Shown piece by piece: positions 44,487-54,130 of a stretch of DNA of 64,000 nt. Position 1 is the first letter of the stretch. Each line of letters begins with the position of its first letter. The translations under genes and the position numbers were made by a program. The notes below the pieces were generated by a model, which had not been told where the DNA came from, did no database searches, and saw nothing but the letters and a program-made list of their open reading frames with translations. The DNA comes from Acidobacteriaceae bacterium (GTDB lineage: Bacteria > Acidobacteriota > Terriglobia > Terriglobales > Acidobacteriaceae): the NCBI GenBank assembly GCA_027452245.1, contig DAIDGW010000080.1:41789-105788 (forward strand), written 5' to 3'.

Positions 44487-45736
44487 TGTTGGCGATAAAT
44501 ACATCGGTCGATTCACATCCGCAGGTGGCGAGTTCTCGCACTTATCTTGTTGACCCTAACGAGCTTGCTAAGGCTGCCGGAAATCTGCAACGCTGGGTTG
44601 AACAACACGACTATCGCGGCTACGAACCGTTTGATGGGTTGTCGTCTTGGGCGCGGCCCTTGGCATTCGGCAATCTTCTGGCAGAACGGATCTTGCAACA
44701 AACTATTCGTCAGTGTCCGTTCAACCTCAGGCCTTTTGTCGGAATTCGACCGCAAGAATCTACAAAGGGGCGGGGATATATGGCTCACGGCTACTTGCTA
44801 CTATATCGCGCAACCAGAAGTCCGGAATACTTGCCAAAAGCGACGCGGTGCTTGGAGTGGCTGGATTCACACAAATCGCCTAACTTCAAACATCACAGCT
44901 GGAGCAATCATTTCGATTTTGTTTCCCGCGGCGGCTCATACACCAAACATGATCCAATCATTGTCTGGACGGCATTAATTGGCGACGCTTATGTTGAGGC
45001 ATTTGAGATCACTGGGAACGACTGGTTCTTATCGATCGCCGACAGCGCCTGCCAGTGGATTCTCGATCTTCCCAGAGAAAAAACGCCGAGGGGAGATTGC
45101 ATCAGCTACCGGGCTAACGTTCAGAGCTCGATCCACAACTCGAACATGTTGGGGGCAGCTCTTCTGGCACGGGTGGCTGTACATAAGAAGAATGAAGATT
45201 ACCTTCGTATCGCCCGATCAGCAATGGAATACAGTTGTTATCGCCAACTGTCGAACGGAGCTTGGTGGTATGGTGAGGGCGCAAAATACCATTGGGTCGA
45301 CAATTTCCATACGGGCTACAATCTCGACAGCCTAGATTGCTATATCCAGGCTAGTGGCGATAGCGACTTCATCCCACATTTGAACAAGGCATTGGAGTTT
45401 TACAAAGCCACTTTCTTTGAACCTAGCGGCCGGCCCAAGTATTATAATACCCGCACCTACCCCGTTGATAGCCAATGCATCGCTCAGTCAATCGACACAC
45501 TCGCTAGATTTGCTAGCCGCGACGAAGCTAGTTTCGTACAGGCACAGAAGGTAGCAATCTGGGCAATTCGCAACATGCAGGACAGAGACGGCCATTTTTA
45601 CTATCGGCAATATCCCTTTGTGAAGGCAAGAACACCAATGCTGCATTGGGCGCAGGCCACCATATTCAAGGCCTTGGCTCATTTAATCCTGCAGTTTGGC
45701 CCGAATCGGATGGACTTAACAGGGCTCTCAAACTAG
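44486..45736 (+). CDS. six-hairpin (alpha/alpha-toroid) fold protein of EPS locus
   Basis: The 416-residue protein is alpha-helical with repeated hairpin motifs (YLLLYRATRSPEYLPKATRC, LIGDAYVEAFEITGNDWFLS, LGAALLARVAVHKKNEDYLR), typical of six-hairpin glycosidase or epimerase folds. Conserved aromatic and acidic residues line the putative cleft (SNHFDFVSRGG, GEGAKYHWVDNFHTGYNLDS). No signal peptide is seen, so it may be cytoplasmic. No exact family is recognised. It is coupled to the GT4 gene and followed closely by a deacetylase-like gene, so it likely acts on the glycan or a precursor. Confidence 0.65.
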   Translation: MLAINTSVDSHPQVASSRTYLVDPNELAKAAGNLQRWVEQHDYRGYEPFDGLSSWARPLAFGNLLAERILQQTIRQCPFNLRPFVGIRPQESTKGRGYMAHGYLLLYRATRSPEYLPKATRCLEWLDSHKSPNFKHHSWSNHFDFVSRGGSYTKHDPIIVWTALIGDAYVEAFEITGNDWFLSIADSACQWILDLPREKTPRGDCISYRANVQSSIHNSNMLGAALLARVAVHKKNEDYLRIARSAMEYSCYRQLSNGAWWYGEGAKYHWVDNFHTGYNLDSLDCYIQASGDSDFIPHLNKALEFYKATFFEPSGRPKYYNTRTYPVDSQCIAQSIDTLARFASRDEASFVQAQKVAIWAIRNMQDRDGHFYYRQYPFVKARTPMLHWAQATIFKALAHLILQFGPNRMDLTGLSN

Positions 45737-45753
45737 CTAACATTTGAATCGCC

Positions 45754-47361
45754 ATGATTGGTGTCTTAGCCAAGCACTCCGAACACACTGCCATTCGGGA
45801 ATTCTTCGAACTCTTCAAAACACCTTGGGAGTTCTGTCGCAAGAATAAACAGTACGACGTCGTGTTATGCACGACCGATGACGTTCCGAGCACTTGTGGG
45901 ACTTACTTGACGATCATCTTTGCCGGTCGAGAGCTGCTTTTGGATCGTGCCACGGAGACGGGAATCGCTCAAGTGGACAGTGGTGTCGTTCTATCCTATG
46001 GCGACGTGAGTTTCCCGATCTACGGCAAATGCGTGCTGTTCCCGAATGCAAAAGCAGACGTAGTTGCGGACGTCTCCTCTGGCCAGTCTCTACTGTGTTA
46101 TCAGACGTTACCGAATGGGAAGTTGCTAACCCGCTTTGGCTACGACCTGTTCCATGAGATCGGGTTTCTGCTTACTCAAGGACAACCTACTTGCTATGCA
46201 TCGACTCCCACGCTGGATTTGCATATCCAGTTCTTGCGCAACTTGATCATACAGAGCGGAGCCTTCTTGGCGGAAATCCCTCCATTTCCAGAAGGGTTCC
46301 GTTTCATGGCTTGTTTGACTCACGATGTTGATCATCCTTTTCTCAAGCGCCACAGGTTCGATCACACAATGCTTGGCTTTCTCTACAGAGCCAGCGTCGG
46401 ATCCGTCTTGGATTACCTTCGAGGCCGAAAGAGCGGGAGGGATTTGCTGGCAAACTGGCAAGCGACGATTAAACTCCCTTTCGTAATCCTAGGGCTCGCG
46501 GATGATCTCTGGGCAAAATTCGATTCGTATGTAACTTTGGAAAATGGGAATCCTTCCTCGTTTTTCATTATTCCCTTCAAGGGAAACCCTGGCCGAAAAG
46601 GCAGCGACCCGGCTCCCAAGTTTCGGGCGGCAACCTATGGTGTCGCTGATCTCAGCGCCCAGATTGAGTATCTTCAATCGGCTGGGTGTGAAATCGGCTT
46701 GCATGGGCTCGACGCGTGGCGTGACACCGAAAGTGCGCGGGCGGAACTAGATGAGACTCGCAAGGTCGTGGGCAAACAAGCGTCTGGTGTTCGCATACAT
46801 TGGCTTTACTATGACGAACATTCGGCTGAAGCATTGGAAAATGCGGGGGCGGGTTACGACTCAACAGTTGGATACAACGAAACCATCGGCTACAAAGCTG
46901 GCACCGGCCAGTCGTACAAACCGCTGAACGCGTCACGACTGCTCGAATTGCCTATGCATGTCATGGACACCGCTATCTTCTATCCGAACTACTTGAATCT
47001 ATCGGCGACCGAAGCAAAAAAGAAGGTACGTCACTTAATAGAACATGCAATCAGAACGGGAGGAGTGCTGACCGTCAATTGGCACGACCGCAGCATCGCC
47101 CCTGAAAGGCTCTGGGGAGACTTCTACAAAGACCTCGTGGCCGATTTGGAGAGATCTAGAGCTTGGTTCGGAACGGCCGGTGATGTTGTGAGTTGGTTTC
47201 AAAAGCGCCGTTCCGTCGTCCTTGATAATGACCTCACGGCTTTGGACAAAGTCGCGGAATGCAATGAGGATCGCACGTTACCGGGTCTGTGCCTCCAAAT
47301 CCACAATCAAAACAGCAGGCTCTTGCCAGAGACACCCGGGAAGTTCAATTACGCCGTCTGA
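45754..47361 (+). CDS. polysaccharide deacetylase-like protein (NodB fold) with N-terminal extension
   Basis: The 535-residue protein has an N-terminal domain of about 175 residues of unknown kind, then a NodB-like barrel. LTHDVDHPFLKRH supplies the general-base and metal-binding Asp, EIGLHGLDAW the first metal His, and LTVNWHDRSIAP the late His. The usual second metal His of the HxxxH motif is replaced in LHGLDAW. It may remove N-acetyl groups from the polymer or a precursor, or be inactive. No signal peptide is evident, so its location is unclear. Confidence 0.75.
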   Translation: MIGVLAKHSEHTAIREFFELFKTPWEFCRKNKQYDVVLCTTDDVPSTCGTYLTIIFAGRELLLDRATETGIAQVDSGVVLSYGDVSFPIYGKCVLFPNAKADVVADVSSGQSLLCYQTLPNGKLLTRFGYDLFHEIGFLLTQGQPTCYASTPTLDLHIQFLRNLIIQSGAFLAEIPPFPEGFRFMACLTHDVDHPFLKRHRFDHTMLGFLYRASVGSVLDYLRGRKSGRDLLANWQATIKLPFVILGLADDLWAKFDSYVTLENGNPSSFFIIPFKGNPGRKGSDPAPKFRAATYGVADLSAQIEYLQSAGCEIGLHGLDAWRDTESARAELDETRKVVGKQASGVRIHWLYYDEHSAEALENAGAGYDSTVGYNETIGYKAGTGQSYKPLNASRLLELPMHVMDTAIFYPNYLNLSATEAKKKVRHLIEHAIRTGGVLTVNWHDRSIAPERLWGDFYKDLVADLERSRAWFGTAGDVVSWFQKRRSVVLDNDLTALDKVAECNEDRTLPGLCLQIHNQNSRLLPETPGKFNYAV

Positions 47362-47386
47362 CTGAGTTCAGGACTCTATTCGCCTT

Positions 47387-48331
47387 ATGCAAAACGAATC
47401 GATATACCTTGAGCGCATTCCGACAGTCCAATCAGGGCGCAGACCCATGCTGAGATATGCCCTGATCACCCCTGCACGGAACGAAGAAGCCTTCATCGGA
47501 GATACCGTTCGGTCGGTGGTTGCGCAGACGATATTGCCCGAAAAGTGGGTAATAGTAAGCGATGCATCGTCGGATCGTACGGATGAAATTGTTAAGGAAT
47601 ATCAGAAATCAAATCCTTGGATTGAGCTGATTCGAATGCCCGAGATTCGCGACCGGTCATTTGCGGCGAAGGTACAGTGCTTTAATGCAGGGCTTGAAAA
47701 GCTGAAAGTCATCTACTGCGACGTAATCGGCAATTTAGATGCAGACATTACGTTCGGGCCAGAGTATTTCGAGTATCTTCTGTCGAAAATGCTTGCAGAA
47801 CCCAAACTGGGCGTGGCAGGGACTCCGTTCGTTGAAAACAATGCAAGCTACGATTTTAGATTTACAAATATTGAACACGTATCAGGTGCTTGCCAACTCT
47901 TCCGTCGCGAATGTTTCGAAGAGATTGGCGGGTACACGCCGGTCAAGGGCGGGGGAATCGATTGGATCGCTGTCACCACGGCAAGGATGAAGGGATGGAA
48001 AACGAGAACGTTCACAGACTGTGTCTGCTATCACCATCGGCCGATGGGAACTGCTTCTACGGGAAAACTTACCGCGATGTTCAGACTTGGCAAGCAGGAC
48101 TACTACCTAGGCGGTCACCCGCTTTGGCAGTTGTTCCGGGCGTGCTATCAGGTGTCTAAACGACCGTACGTTGTTGGTGGAATAGCACTGCTTGGAGGAT
48201 ATGTGTGGTCCGCGCTGAAAGGCGTTAAGAGACCGATCAACCCTGAGCTAATAAAGTTCCATCAGTTGGAACAGTTACGCAGGTTGAGGCAGAAGATGGT
48301 AGCCCCGTGGAAGATGGCACTTTCGAAATAG
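47387..48331 (+). CDS. glycosyltransferase family 2
   Basis: The 314-residue protein has a GT-A fold. ITPARNEEAFIGDTVRSV and VIVSDASSDRTDEIV bind the nucleotide sugar, and GNLDADITFGPEYF carries the DxD motif. GGGIDWIAVTTARMKGWKTR includes an acceptor-site acidic residue. A weak hydrophobic stretch lies near the C-terminus (VVGGIALLGGYVWSAL). It likely extends the EPS repeat unit. Confidence 0.9.
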   Translation: MQNESIYLERIPTVQSGRRPMLRYALITPARNEEAFIGDTVRSVVAQTILPEKWVIVSDASSDRTDEIVKEYQKSNPWIELIRMPEIRDRSFAAKVQCFNAGLEKLKVIYCDVIGNLDADITFGPEYFEYLLSKMLAEPKLGVAGTPFVENNASYDFRFTNIEHVSGACQLFRRECFEEIGGYTPVKGGGIDWIAVTTARMKGWKTRTFTDCVCYHHRPMGTASTGKLTAMFRLGKQDYYLGGHPLWQLFRACYQVSKRPYVVGGIALLGGYVWSALKGVKRPINPELIKFHQLEQLRRLRQKMVAPWKMALSK

Positions 48332-48405
48332 TATCCCCACGGAAACCCGTTGAAGAGCTAAAGGGCAGTCGAAGACTTCGATAATAGAGAAAATACTCGA
48401 AATAG

Positions 48406-49464
48406 ATGAACGTCTACACTATCAGTCCTAACGAACTCATACTCATAACCGGAGCCTCAGGCTTTATTGGTACGCGCGTCGTTGCGCATCTGGTGAGCTT
48501 GGGATTCCGTAACATTCGGTGTTTTGTCAGACCGTCGAGCCGTCCAGATCGAATTGCACAGTTACGGCAAAGGAGTGGATCAGACGTCAACATTGAAGTC
48601 ATAGAAGGTAATCTGCTCTCACGCGATGACTGCCGCAGAGCTGCGGCTGGTGCGAAAGTTGTCTACCATCTGGCAGCCGGGACCGGCGGAAAGTCATTCC
48701 CGGAAGCTGTAATGAACTCCGTTGTGACAACTCGAAACCTGCTGGACGCCATTGTTGGTGCGCAGAACATTCGCAGAATTGTGAACGTCAGTTCTTTCAC
48801 TGTCTACACCAATTCAAACAAGCGAGCCGGCGCGGTTCTGGACGAGTCATGCCCCATCGAGGACCATCCGCAAGACCGTGGCGACGCCTATTGCTACGGG
48901 AAGGTAAAGCAAGACGAGTTGGTGGAGCGATATGGGAAGGAACACAATATTCCTTACGTGATTGTCAGGCCAGGATACGTATATGGGCCCGGGAAGCAAG
49001 CTATCAGTGGACGAGTTGGCATAGACACGTTTGGCTGTTTTCTGCACATGGGAGGCTCAAACACGATTCCATTTACATACGTGGAGAATTGTGCCGAGGC
49101 GATTGTGCTGTCGGGCCTGCGACCTGGAATAGATGGTCAAGTCTTTAACATTGTGGATGACGAACTGCCATCTAGCCGACAATTCTTACGGCTCTACAAG
49201 AAAAGAGTGCATAGATTCCGTTCTTATTACGTCCCGCATTTCCTCAGTTATGGATTGTGTTGGGCGTGGGAAGCCTATTCCCGACGATCGCAAGGGCAGT
49301 TGCCGCTCGCATTCAATCGAAAAAGATGGTACGTAGACTGGAAAAGCACGACTTACAGCAATCAGAAGTTAAAACAACTTGTGGGGTGGGTTCCCCGAGT
49401 GTCTCTTTCCGACGGGCTCAAGCAGTACTTCGATGGCTGCAAGGCTGGAGGCAGCAATGCTTAG
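48406..49464 (+). CDS. NAD-dependent epimerase/dehydratase (extended SDR)
   Basis: The 352-residue protein has GASGFIGTRVVAHL (NAD binding), VYHLAAGTGG, Ser in NVSSFTVYT and the catalytic YxxxK in AYCYGKVKQDE, then RPGYVYGPG. These are the features of nucleotide-sugar epimerases and dehydratases. It modifies a UDP- or dTDP-sugar precursor for the glycan; which one is not clear. The next gene starts inside its last codons. Confidence 0.88.
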   Translation: MNVYTISPNELILITGASGFIGTRVVAHLVSLGFRNIRCFVRPSSRPDRIAQLRQRSGSDVNIEVIEGNLLSRDDCRRAAAGAKVVYHLAAGTGGKSFPEAVMNSVVTTRNLLDAIVGAQNIRRIVNVSSFTVYTNSNKRAGAVLDESCPIEDHPQDRGDAYCYGKVKQDELVERYGKEHNIPYVIVRPGYVYGPGKQAISGRVGIDTFGCFLHMGGSNTIPFTYVENCAEAIVLSGLRPGIDGQVFNIVDDELPSSRQFLRLYKKRVHRFRSYYVPHFLSYGLCWAWEAYSRRSQGQLPLAFNRKRWYVDWKSTTYSNQKLKQLVGWVPRVSLSDGLKQYFDGCKAGGSNA

Positions 49465-50569
49465 GGTAGCCATCATTGGCTGTGGCAAGATTGCAGACGC
49501 GCACGCGGCTGAGATTCAACGAATCGATGGCTCCAAGATTGTCGCTGTTTGCGACAGTGAGCCGTTAATGGCGATGCAACTTGCTGACAGATTCGAAGTG
49601 CCACACCAGTTTGGAAATGCGCATTCCCTTCTGGAGGAAGTGAAACCAGACGTTGTGCACATAACAACGCCACCTGAGAGTCACCTTTCTCTCGCGATGG
49701 AGTGCATCGAGGCAGGGGCCAACGTCTACGTCGAAAAGCCGTTTACCCTTAATTTTGCAGACGCTGGCCTTCTTCTTCAAGCTGCCACGCGTAAAGGCGT
49801 GAAAGTTACGGTAGGGCACGACGATCAATTTCGTCACGTGGCGCGGCGCATGCGAGATGTGGTCGCAACAGGATATCTCGGAACACCCGTACATATGGAG
49901 GGGTTTTACTGCTACAACCTGGACGACCCTGTCTACGCCAAAGCACTTCTCGGCGACAACAAACACTGGGTCAGGCGCTTGCCCGGAAAATTGCTCCACA
50001 ACTTAATCAGCCACGGCGTAGCTAGGATCGCCGAGTTCTTAACCGGAGATGCGCAGGAGGTAATTGCGCACGGCTTCGTCAGTCCGTTCTTAAGGAGTAT
50101 CGGCGAGACCGACATCATCGACGAACTGCGCGTCATCGTTAATCAGGGCGATGAACTCACAGCTTACTTCACATTTTCTTCGCAAATGCGGCCGTCCATG
50201 CGAGAGTTTCGCATTTATGGAACGAAGAACGGCCTCTTCATGGATCCCGATCACGAGACTCTGATCAAACTCCCAGGTTCGAGATTCAAGAGTTACGCAG
50301 AGACGTTTATTCCGCCGTTGCAGTTTGCACGGCAGTATTGGTCCAACGTGAGGACAAACTTCAGAACATTTCTGAGAAGCGACCTTCACATGAAGGCCGG
50401 CATGAAGTTCCTCATAGAGTCCTTCTATCGGTCTATCACCGATGGAACTCCCGTGCCGATCCCTTATCGCGAGATTCTGCTGACCGCCAAATTGATGGAT
50501 TCCATCTTCGCGCAGCTGGCTGAGGCTCAGAAACTGCGCGTCGCGGAATCCGACCTGGTCTGTGTCTAA
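49457..50569 (+). CDS. Gfo/Idh/MocA family oxidoreductase
   Basis: ATG 49457 has GGAGG about 6 bases upstream and overlaps the previous gene by 8 bases; an in-frame start at 49379 is internal to the epimerase gene and unlikely. The 370-residue protein has VAIIGCGKIADAHAAEI (Rossmann), VYVEKPFTLN with the catalytic Lys, and a C-terminal domain with LLHNLISHGVARIAEFL. It probably oxidises or reduces a nucleotide sugar together with the coupled epimerase. Confidence 0.9.
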   Translation: MLRVAIIGCGKIADAHAAEIQRIDGSKIVAVCDSEPLMAMQLADRFEVPHQFGNAHSLLEEVKPDVVHITTPPESHLSLAMECIEAGANVYVEKPFTLNFADAGLLLQAATRKGVKVTVGHDDQFRHVARRMRDVVATGYLGTPVHMEGFYCYNLDDPVYAKALLGDNKHWVRRLPGKLLHNLISHGVARIAEFLTGDAQEVIAHGFVSPFLRSIGETDIIDELRVIVNQGDELTAYFTFSSQMRPSMREFRIYGTKNGLFMDPDHETLIKLPGSRFKSYAETFIPPLQFARQYWSNVRTNFRTFLRSDLHMKAGMKFLIESFYRSITDGTPVPIPYREILLTAKLMDSIFAQLAEAQKLRVAESDLVCV

Positions 50570-50572
50570 AAT

Positions 50573-51532
50573 ATGGCGACATCGTTGAACGATCAGATCC
50601 TGGACGGTTCACACTCTGTGTCCGTCGCGCACGCTAAGGCCGCCACAATTGCCGTCTGCATTTGCACTTATAAGCGTCCGGAATTGCTCAAGCGTCTGCT
50701 GGAACAGCTATCCTGCCAGGAGGCGGAAGGCAGATTATCGTTTTCAGTTGTAATCGCCGACAACGACGCTGAATGCTCAGCCGAGTCGGTTGCCTCAGAG
50801 TTCGCGCGTAATTCCCATCTTCAGATCACCTACTGCACCGAGCCGCAGCGCGGAATTTCCGCTACTCGCAACCGGGCCGTTGCGAACGCGGCTGCCGATT
50901 TCATAGCCTTTATCGATGACGACGAATTTCCAAGCCCTCAATGGCTCGGCAATCTAATGAGGACATTGGACGAATGTAGTGCCGACGGCGTCCTGGGCCC
51001 TGTGCTGGAGCATTTTGACGAGCAACCCCCGGCTTGGATCTTGAAGGGGAACTTCTTTCAGCGTCCTACCTACCCGACCGGGACAAAGCTGGATTGGCCC
51101 AATACTCGCACCGGCAACGTGCTTCTTAAAGCGGAACTCTTCCACGGAATGAGCGAGCCATTCCGGCCAAAGTTTCGCTCCGGAGAGGACCAGGATTTCT
51201 TCCGACGCATGATGGAAAAGGGCCGTGTCTTTGTCTGGTGCCATGAAGCTCCCGTCTACGAAGTTGTTCCGCCAGCACGCTGGAAGCGAACGTACCTGTT
51301 GCGGCGGGCTCTCCTGTTCGGATCCGTGTGGGCTGTGCGCGATCACGTTCCTCCTTTTGAGATCGCAAAATCGACGGTCGCTGTCTTTGTCTACACGATA
51401 TGCCTCCCCATTGCAGCCATCCTGGGTCAGCACCGGTTGATGGCCCTCCTCATCAAGCTCTGCCATCATTCCGGGAAGTTGCTGTCGCTGGCCGGAATAA
51501 ACCCCATTGCAGAGACGTACGTAAGCAACTAG
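50573..51532 (+). CDS. glycosyltransferase family 2
   Basis: The 319-residue protein shows IAVCICTYKRPELLKRLLEQ, ISATRNRAVANAAADFIAFI followed by DDDEFP (metal-binding DxD), and SGEDQDFFRRMMEKG as acceptor-site ED motif. The C-terminal part is hydrophobic (VFVYTICLPIAAIL), suggesting membrane association. It starts 4 bases after the preceding stop, in the same transcription unit. Confidence 0.9.
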   Translation: MATSLNDQILDGSHSVSVAHAKAATIAVCICTYKRPELLKRLLEQLSCQEAEGRLSFSVVIADNDAECSAESVASEFARNSHLQITYCTEPQRGISATRNRAVANAAADFIAFIDDDEFPSPQWLGNLMRTLDECSADGVLGPVLEHFDEQPPAWILKGNFFQRPTYPTGTKLDWPNTRTGNVLLKAELFHGMSEPFRPKFRSGEDQDFFRRMMEKGRVFVWCHEAPVYEVVPPARWKRTYLLRRALLFGSVWAVRDHVPPFEIAKSTVAVFVYTICLPIAAILGQHRLMALLIKLCHHSGKLLSLAGINPIAETYVSN

Positions 51533-51632
51533 CGTTGCAGTTCAGCTCTGGATCTTCTTGCTCGGAAATGAAACATACGAGCGAATTGTGACAGATGTAA
51601 CCATCGGATCACCACGACTAATTCGAAGTCAT

Positions 51633-52589
51633 ATGCCGCAAAATCTGCTCGAAATCAGCGTTAAAGGTAAGTGGGTAAAGACTCCATCTCTGCAACTGGA
51701 TGGACAGAAGCTCATTGTCACAGGAAGATGGGTAAGAATTGCGTCTCTTCATGATGAAGATTGGGTTGAGAATGAGGTTAAGAATCCTGAGGAGTGCATT
51801 CAAGAACTGCGTCGCTCCCAGTTATTTCACGCCGACATATTGGCATTCACGCAAAAAGTTCCAGAAACAACTCCCAAATACAATTATCCATTGGAGTGGT
51901 GCAGCGTTGCAGTTGTTCGAACCAGTAACTTCAAACATTGGTGGGATCGCCTTCCCCAAGAAGGACGAAAGAACGTCAGGAGATCCCAAAAGCGCGGGGT
52001 GTCAATTCATGAAATCGCGCTTGACGATCGGCTGATAAGAGGAATTGCAGAAATCCAGAACGAAACTCCTATTCGCCAGGGGAGACGGTACCCACACTTT
52101 GGGAAAAGCCTTGCCCAAGTACGGAAAGACTATTCGCCGCTAGCTGATCATAGCGAATTCATCTGTGCCTTCTTCGGGGAAGAGTTGATCGGTCTGTTGC
52201 AGTTGGTTTATAGGGGAAAGATCGCATCAATTTTGCAGTTGAATTCAAAAATTGCGCATCATGACAAAAGGGCTTCCAATGCTCTGCTGGCGCGAGCCGT
52301 CGAGTTATGTGAAGCTAACAATATTACTCACCTCACGTATGGAAAGTTCAATTACGGTAATAAAGGTGACAGCTCGCTTCGCGAGTTCAAGAGTCGCAAT
52401 GGTTTCGAGGAGATGCTCGTCCCGAGATATTACGTACCACTGAACGCCTGGGGAGCATTTTGCGTGAAGACCCGAATGTACCGCGGGCTGGTAGGCATTC
52501 TGCCTAAAGGGATCATTTCAGTGGGTAGTCGGATACGTGCAGAATGGTATGATTTCAAGTACACTAAAGCCGGCGTAGCTCAATGCTAG
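51633..52589 (+). CDS. FemAB/GNAT-like acyltransferase of EPS locus
   Basis: The 318-residue protein resembles FemAB-like, GNAT-fold proteins found in exosortase/EPS loci (RKNVRRSQKRGVSIHEIAL, FICAFFGEELIGLLQLVY, NALLARAVELCEANNITHLT). Such proteins transfer an amino acid or acyl group. ATG 51633 is preferred because family members begin close to the EISVKGKWVKTP segment; GTG 51588 and TTG 51558 are alternatives. The last seven codons, including the stop, lie inside the tRNA-Thr gene, so the natural C-terminus may have been altered by a recombination at the tRNA. Confidence 0.75.
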   Translation: MPQNLLEISVKGKWVKTPSLQLDGQKLIVTGRWVRIASLHDEDWVENEVKNPEECIQELRRSQLFHADILAFTQKVPETTPKYNYPLEWCSVAVVRTSNFKHWWDRLPQEGRKNVRRSQKRGVSIHEIALDDRLIRGIAEIQNETPIRQGRRYPHFGKSLAQVRKDYSPLADHSEFICAFFGEELIGLLQLVYRGKIASILQLNSKIAHHDKRASNALLARAVELCEANNITHLTYGKFNYGNKGDSSLREFKSRNGFEEMLVPRYYVPLNAWGAFCVKTRMYRGLVGILPKGIISVGSRIRAEWYDFKYTKAGVAQC

Positions 52590-52643
52590 AGCGGCCGAAT
52601 CGTGATCGGCAGATGGGGCGTTCAAATCCTCCCGCCGGCTCCA
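52569..52643 (+). tRNA. tRNA-Thr (anticodon CGT), slightly degenerate
   Basis: The acceptor stem GCCGGCG/CGCCGGC is perfect, the D-arm is GCTC/GAGC, and the anticodon stem GCCGA/TCGGC holds ATCGTGA, giving anticodon CGT. The T-loop TTCAAAT is normal and CCA is encoded (52641-52643). The T-stem GGGCG/CCTCC has a C-C mismatch and a G-T pair, and position 37 is G. It may be functional or a decaying copy. It overlaps the last 21 bases of the FemAB-like gene and sits inside the EPS locus, a likely integration point. Confidence 0.8.
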
Positions 52644-52714
52644 ATTTTTCCTCTCCTGAATCATAAACTCACAGCACATGGCCTTAGCAGAAAACACCGT
52701 GGGAAGGAGGATGG

Positions 52715-54130
52715 ATGCCTAGGATTGCCGCGGCATTCGTCTTCTGGCTTTTGATTGCATGGCTGTTTTGGCTTGATCGCGAGAAGGAGGCCAGCACTAG
52801 CAGGGCTACTTGGATTTCATTCATTTGGATTGGTTTGGCAGCATCGAGGTCAGCAGGTCAATGGATCTATCTGAGCGCTCCTGTCGATGCAGCCGATGTG
52901 AACATGGAGGGGAGTCCCATCGACCGCACCGTCTATTTGGTATTACTACTGGCAGGAATTGCGGTGCTTATAGCTAGATCGCAAAGAGTAAAGAGGATTT
53001 TTTTCGCAAACTCGTCCATTCTGTTGTTTTTCGCATATGCCGCCGTCAGTCTGTTCTGGTCCGACTTTCCGGATATCGCGTTCAAGCGCTGGTTTAAGGC
53101 GATCGGCGATTTAGTCATGCTGTGCATTGTTTTGACAGAAGATGATCCGCCCTTCGCTGTTCGTCAGCTATTGAAGAGGCTGGCTTTTGTTCTGATTCCG
53201 TTATCAGTGCTGCTGATTAAGTACTTTCCTGAATACGGAAGGACGTATGGAAGGTGGTTTGGTGAGGTTCATTACACCGGGGTTACAACCAACAAGAATA
53301 CACTCGGCGCGATCTGTATGTTATTTGGCCTGGCTCTAATACAAAGATTATTTGTGCTCTATCGCAATCGAGGGCAATCTGGTCGGAAGCGAATGCTTTT
53401 GGCTAATGCAATTGTTCTCGGAACTATCCTGTGGCTGCTATCAATCGCCAGCTCTATGACCTCGTGGTCTTGCTTCGGGATGGGACTTACTGTGATTCTG
53501 GCTCTTAACATTCGTGCCGTTGCGAAGAGGCGGCGCATTCTGCACTTCCTGATTCCAGTCATGTTGACTGCAAGTGCGTCAGTTCTTTTTCTAGGCGTGA
53601 GTCCGGATACCCTTACTGCGATGGGACGGGATCCTACGCTTACGACAAGAACTGAAATGTGGCCGATGCTCTTGAGTTTGTGTAAGAATCCCATCGGCGG
53701 AGTGGGATTCGGTAGCTACTGGCTTGGTTCTCGGTTGGAGCAGATATGGAAAGTCTGGGAGTGGAAGCCCAATGAAGCGCACAACGGATATCTCGAGATT
53801 TATCTTAGTCTTGGGTGGATAGGTATGATATTACTCGCTATTGTCTTGGCGAGCGGTTATCGAAAGGCGTTTGTTGCATGCCGTCGCAACCTTGACCTAG
53901 GCAGTGTGCTCCTAGCGTATTTTGTTGTTGGTGTTGCCTACAATTTTTCGGAATCGGCATTTTTTCAGTTCTTGCACCCTGTCTGGATAATGACATTACT
54001 TGCTATGGTCGCATACGCCTCGCGGCTATCACCCCGTCGCCTAGCGCCGTTGTGCGACGTCAGAACTGAAGACGCACAAACGGAAGCGGCGTTGGGAGTA
54101 CTATTGGATCCTTTGGAAGCTAAAGCGTGA
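52715..54130 (+). CDS. O-antigen ligase/polymerase (Wzy/WaaL-like)
   Basis: The start ATG has GGAAGGAGG 5 bases upstream. The 471-residue protein has about 11 membrane segments and the Wzy_C loop WKPNEAHNGYLEIYLSLGWI with the key His. The early loop YFPEYGRTYGRWFGEVHYTG also fits. It polymerises repeat units or ligates the glycan on the periplasmic side. It overlaps the flippase gene by 4 bases, forming a polymerase-flippase pair. Confidence 0.9.
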   Translation: MPRIAAAFVFWLLIAWLFWLDREKEASTSRATWISFIWIGLAASRSAGQWIYLSAPVDAADVNMEGSPIDRTVYLVLLLAGIAVLIARSQRVKRIFFANSSILLFFAYAAVSLFWSDFPDIAFKRWFKAIGDLVMLCIVLTEDDPPFAVRQLLKRLAFVLIPLSVLLIKYFPEYGRTYGRWFGEVHYTGVTTNKNTLGAICMLFGLALIQRLFVLYRNRGQSGRKRMLLANAIVLGTILWLLSIASSMTSWSCFGMGLTVILALNIRAVAKRRRILHFLIPVMLTASASVLFLGVSPDTLTAMGRDPTLTTRTEMWPMLLSLCKNPIGGVGFGSYWLGSRLEQIWKVWEWKPNEAHNGYLEIYLSLGWIGMILLAIVLASGYRKAFVACRRNLDLGSVLLAYFVVGVAYNFSESAFFQFLHPVWIMTLLAMVAYASRLSPRRLAPLCDVRTEDAQTEAALGVLLDPLEAKA

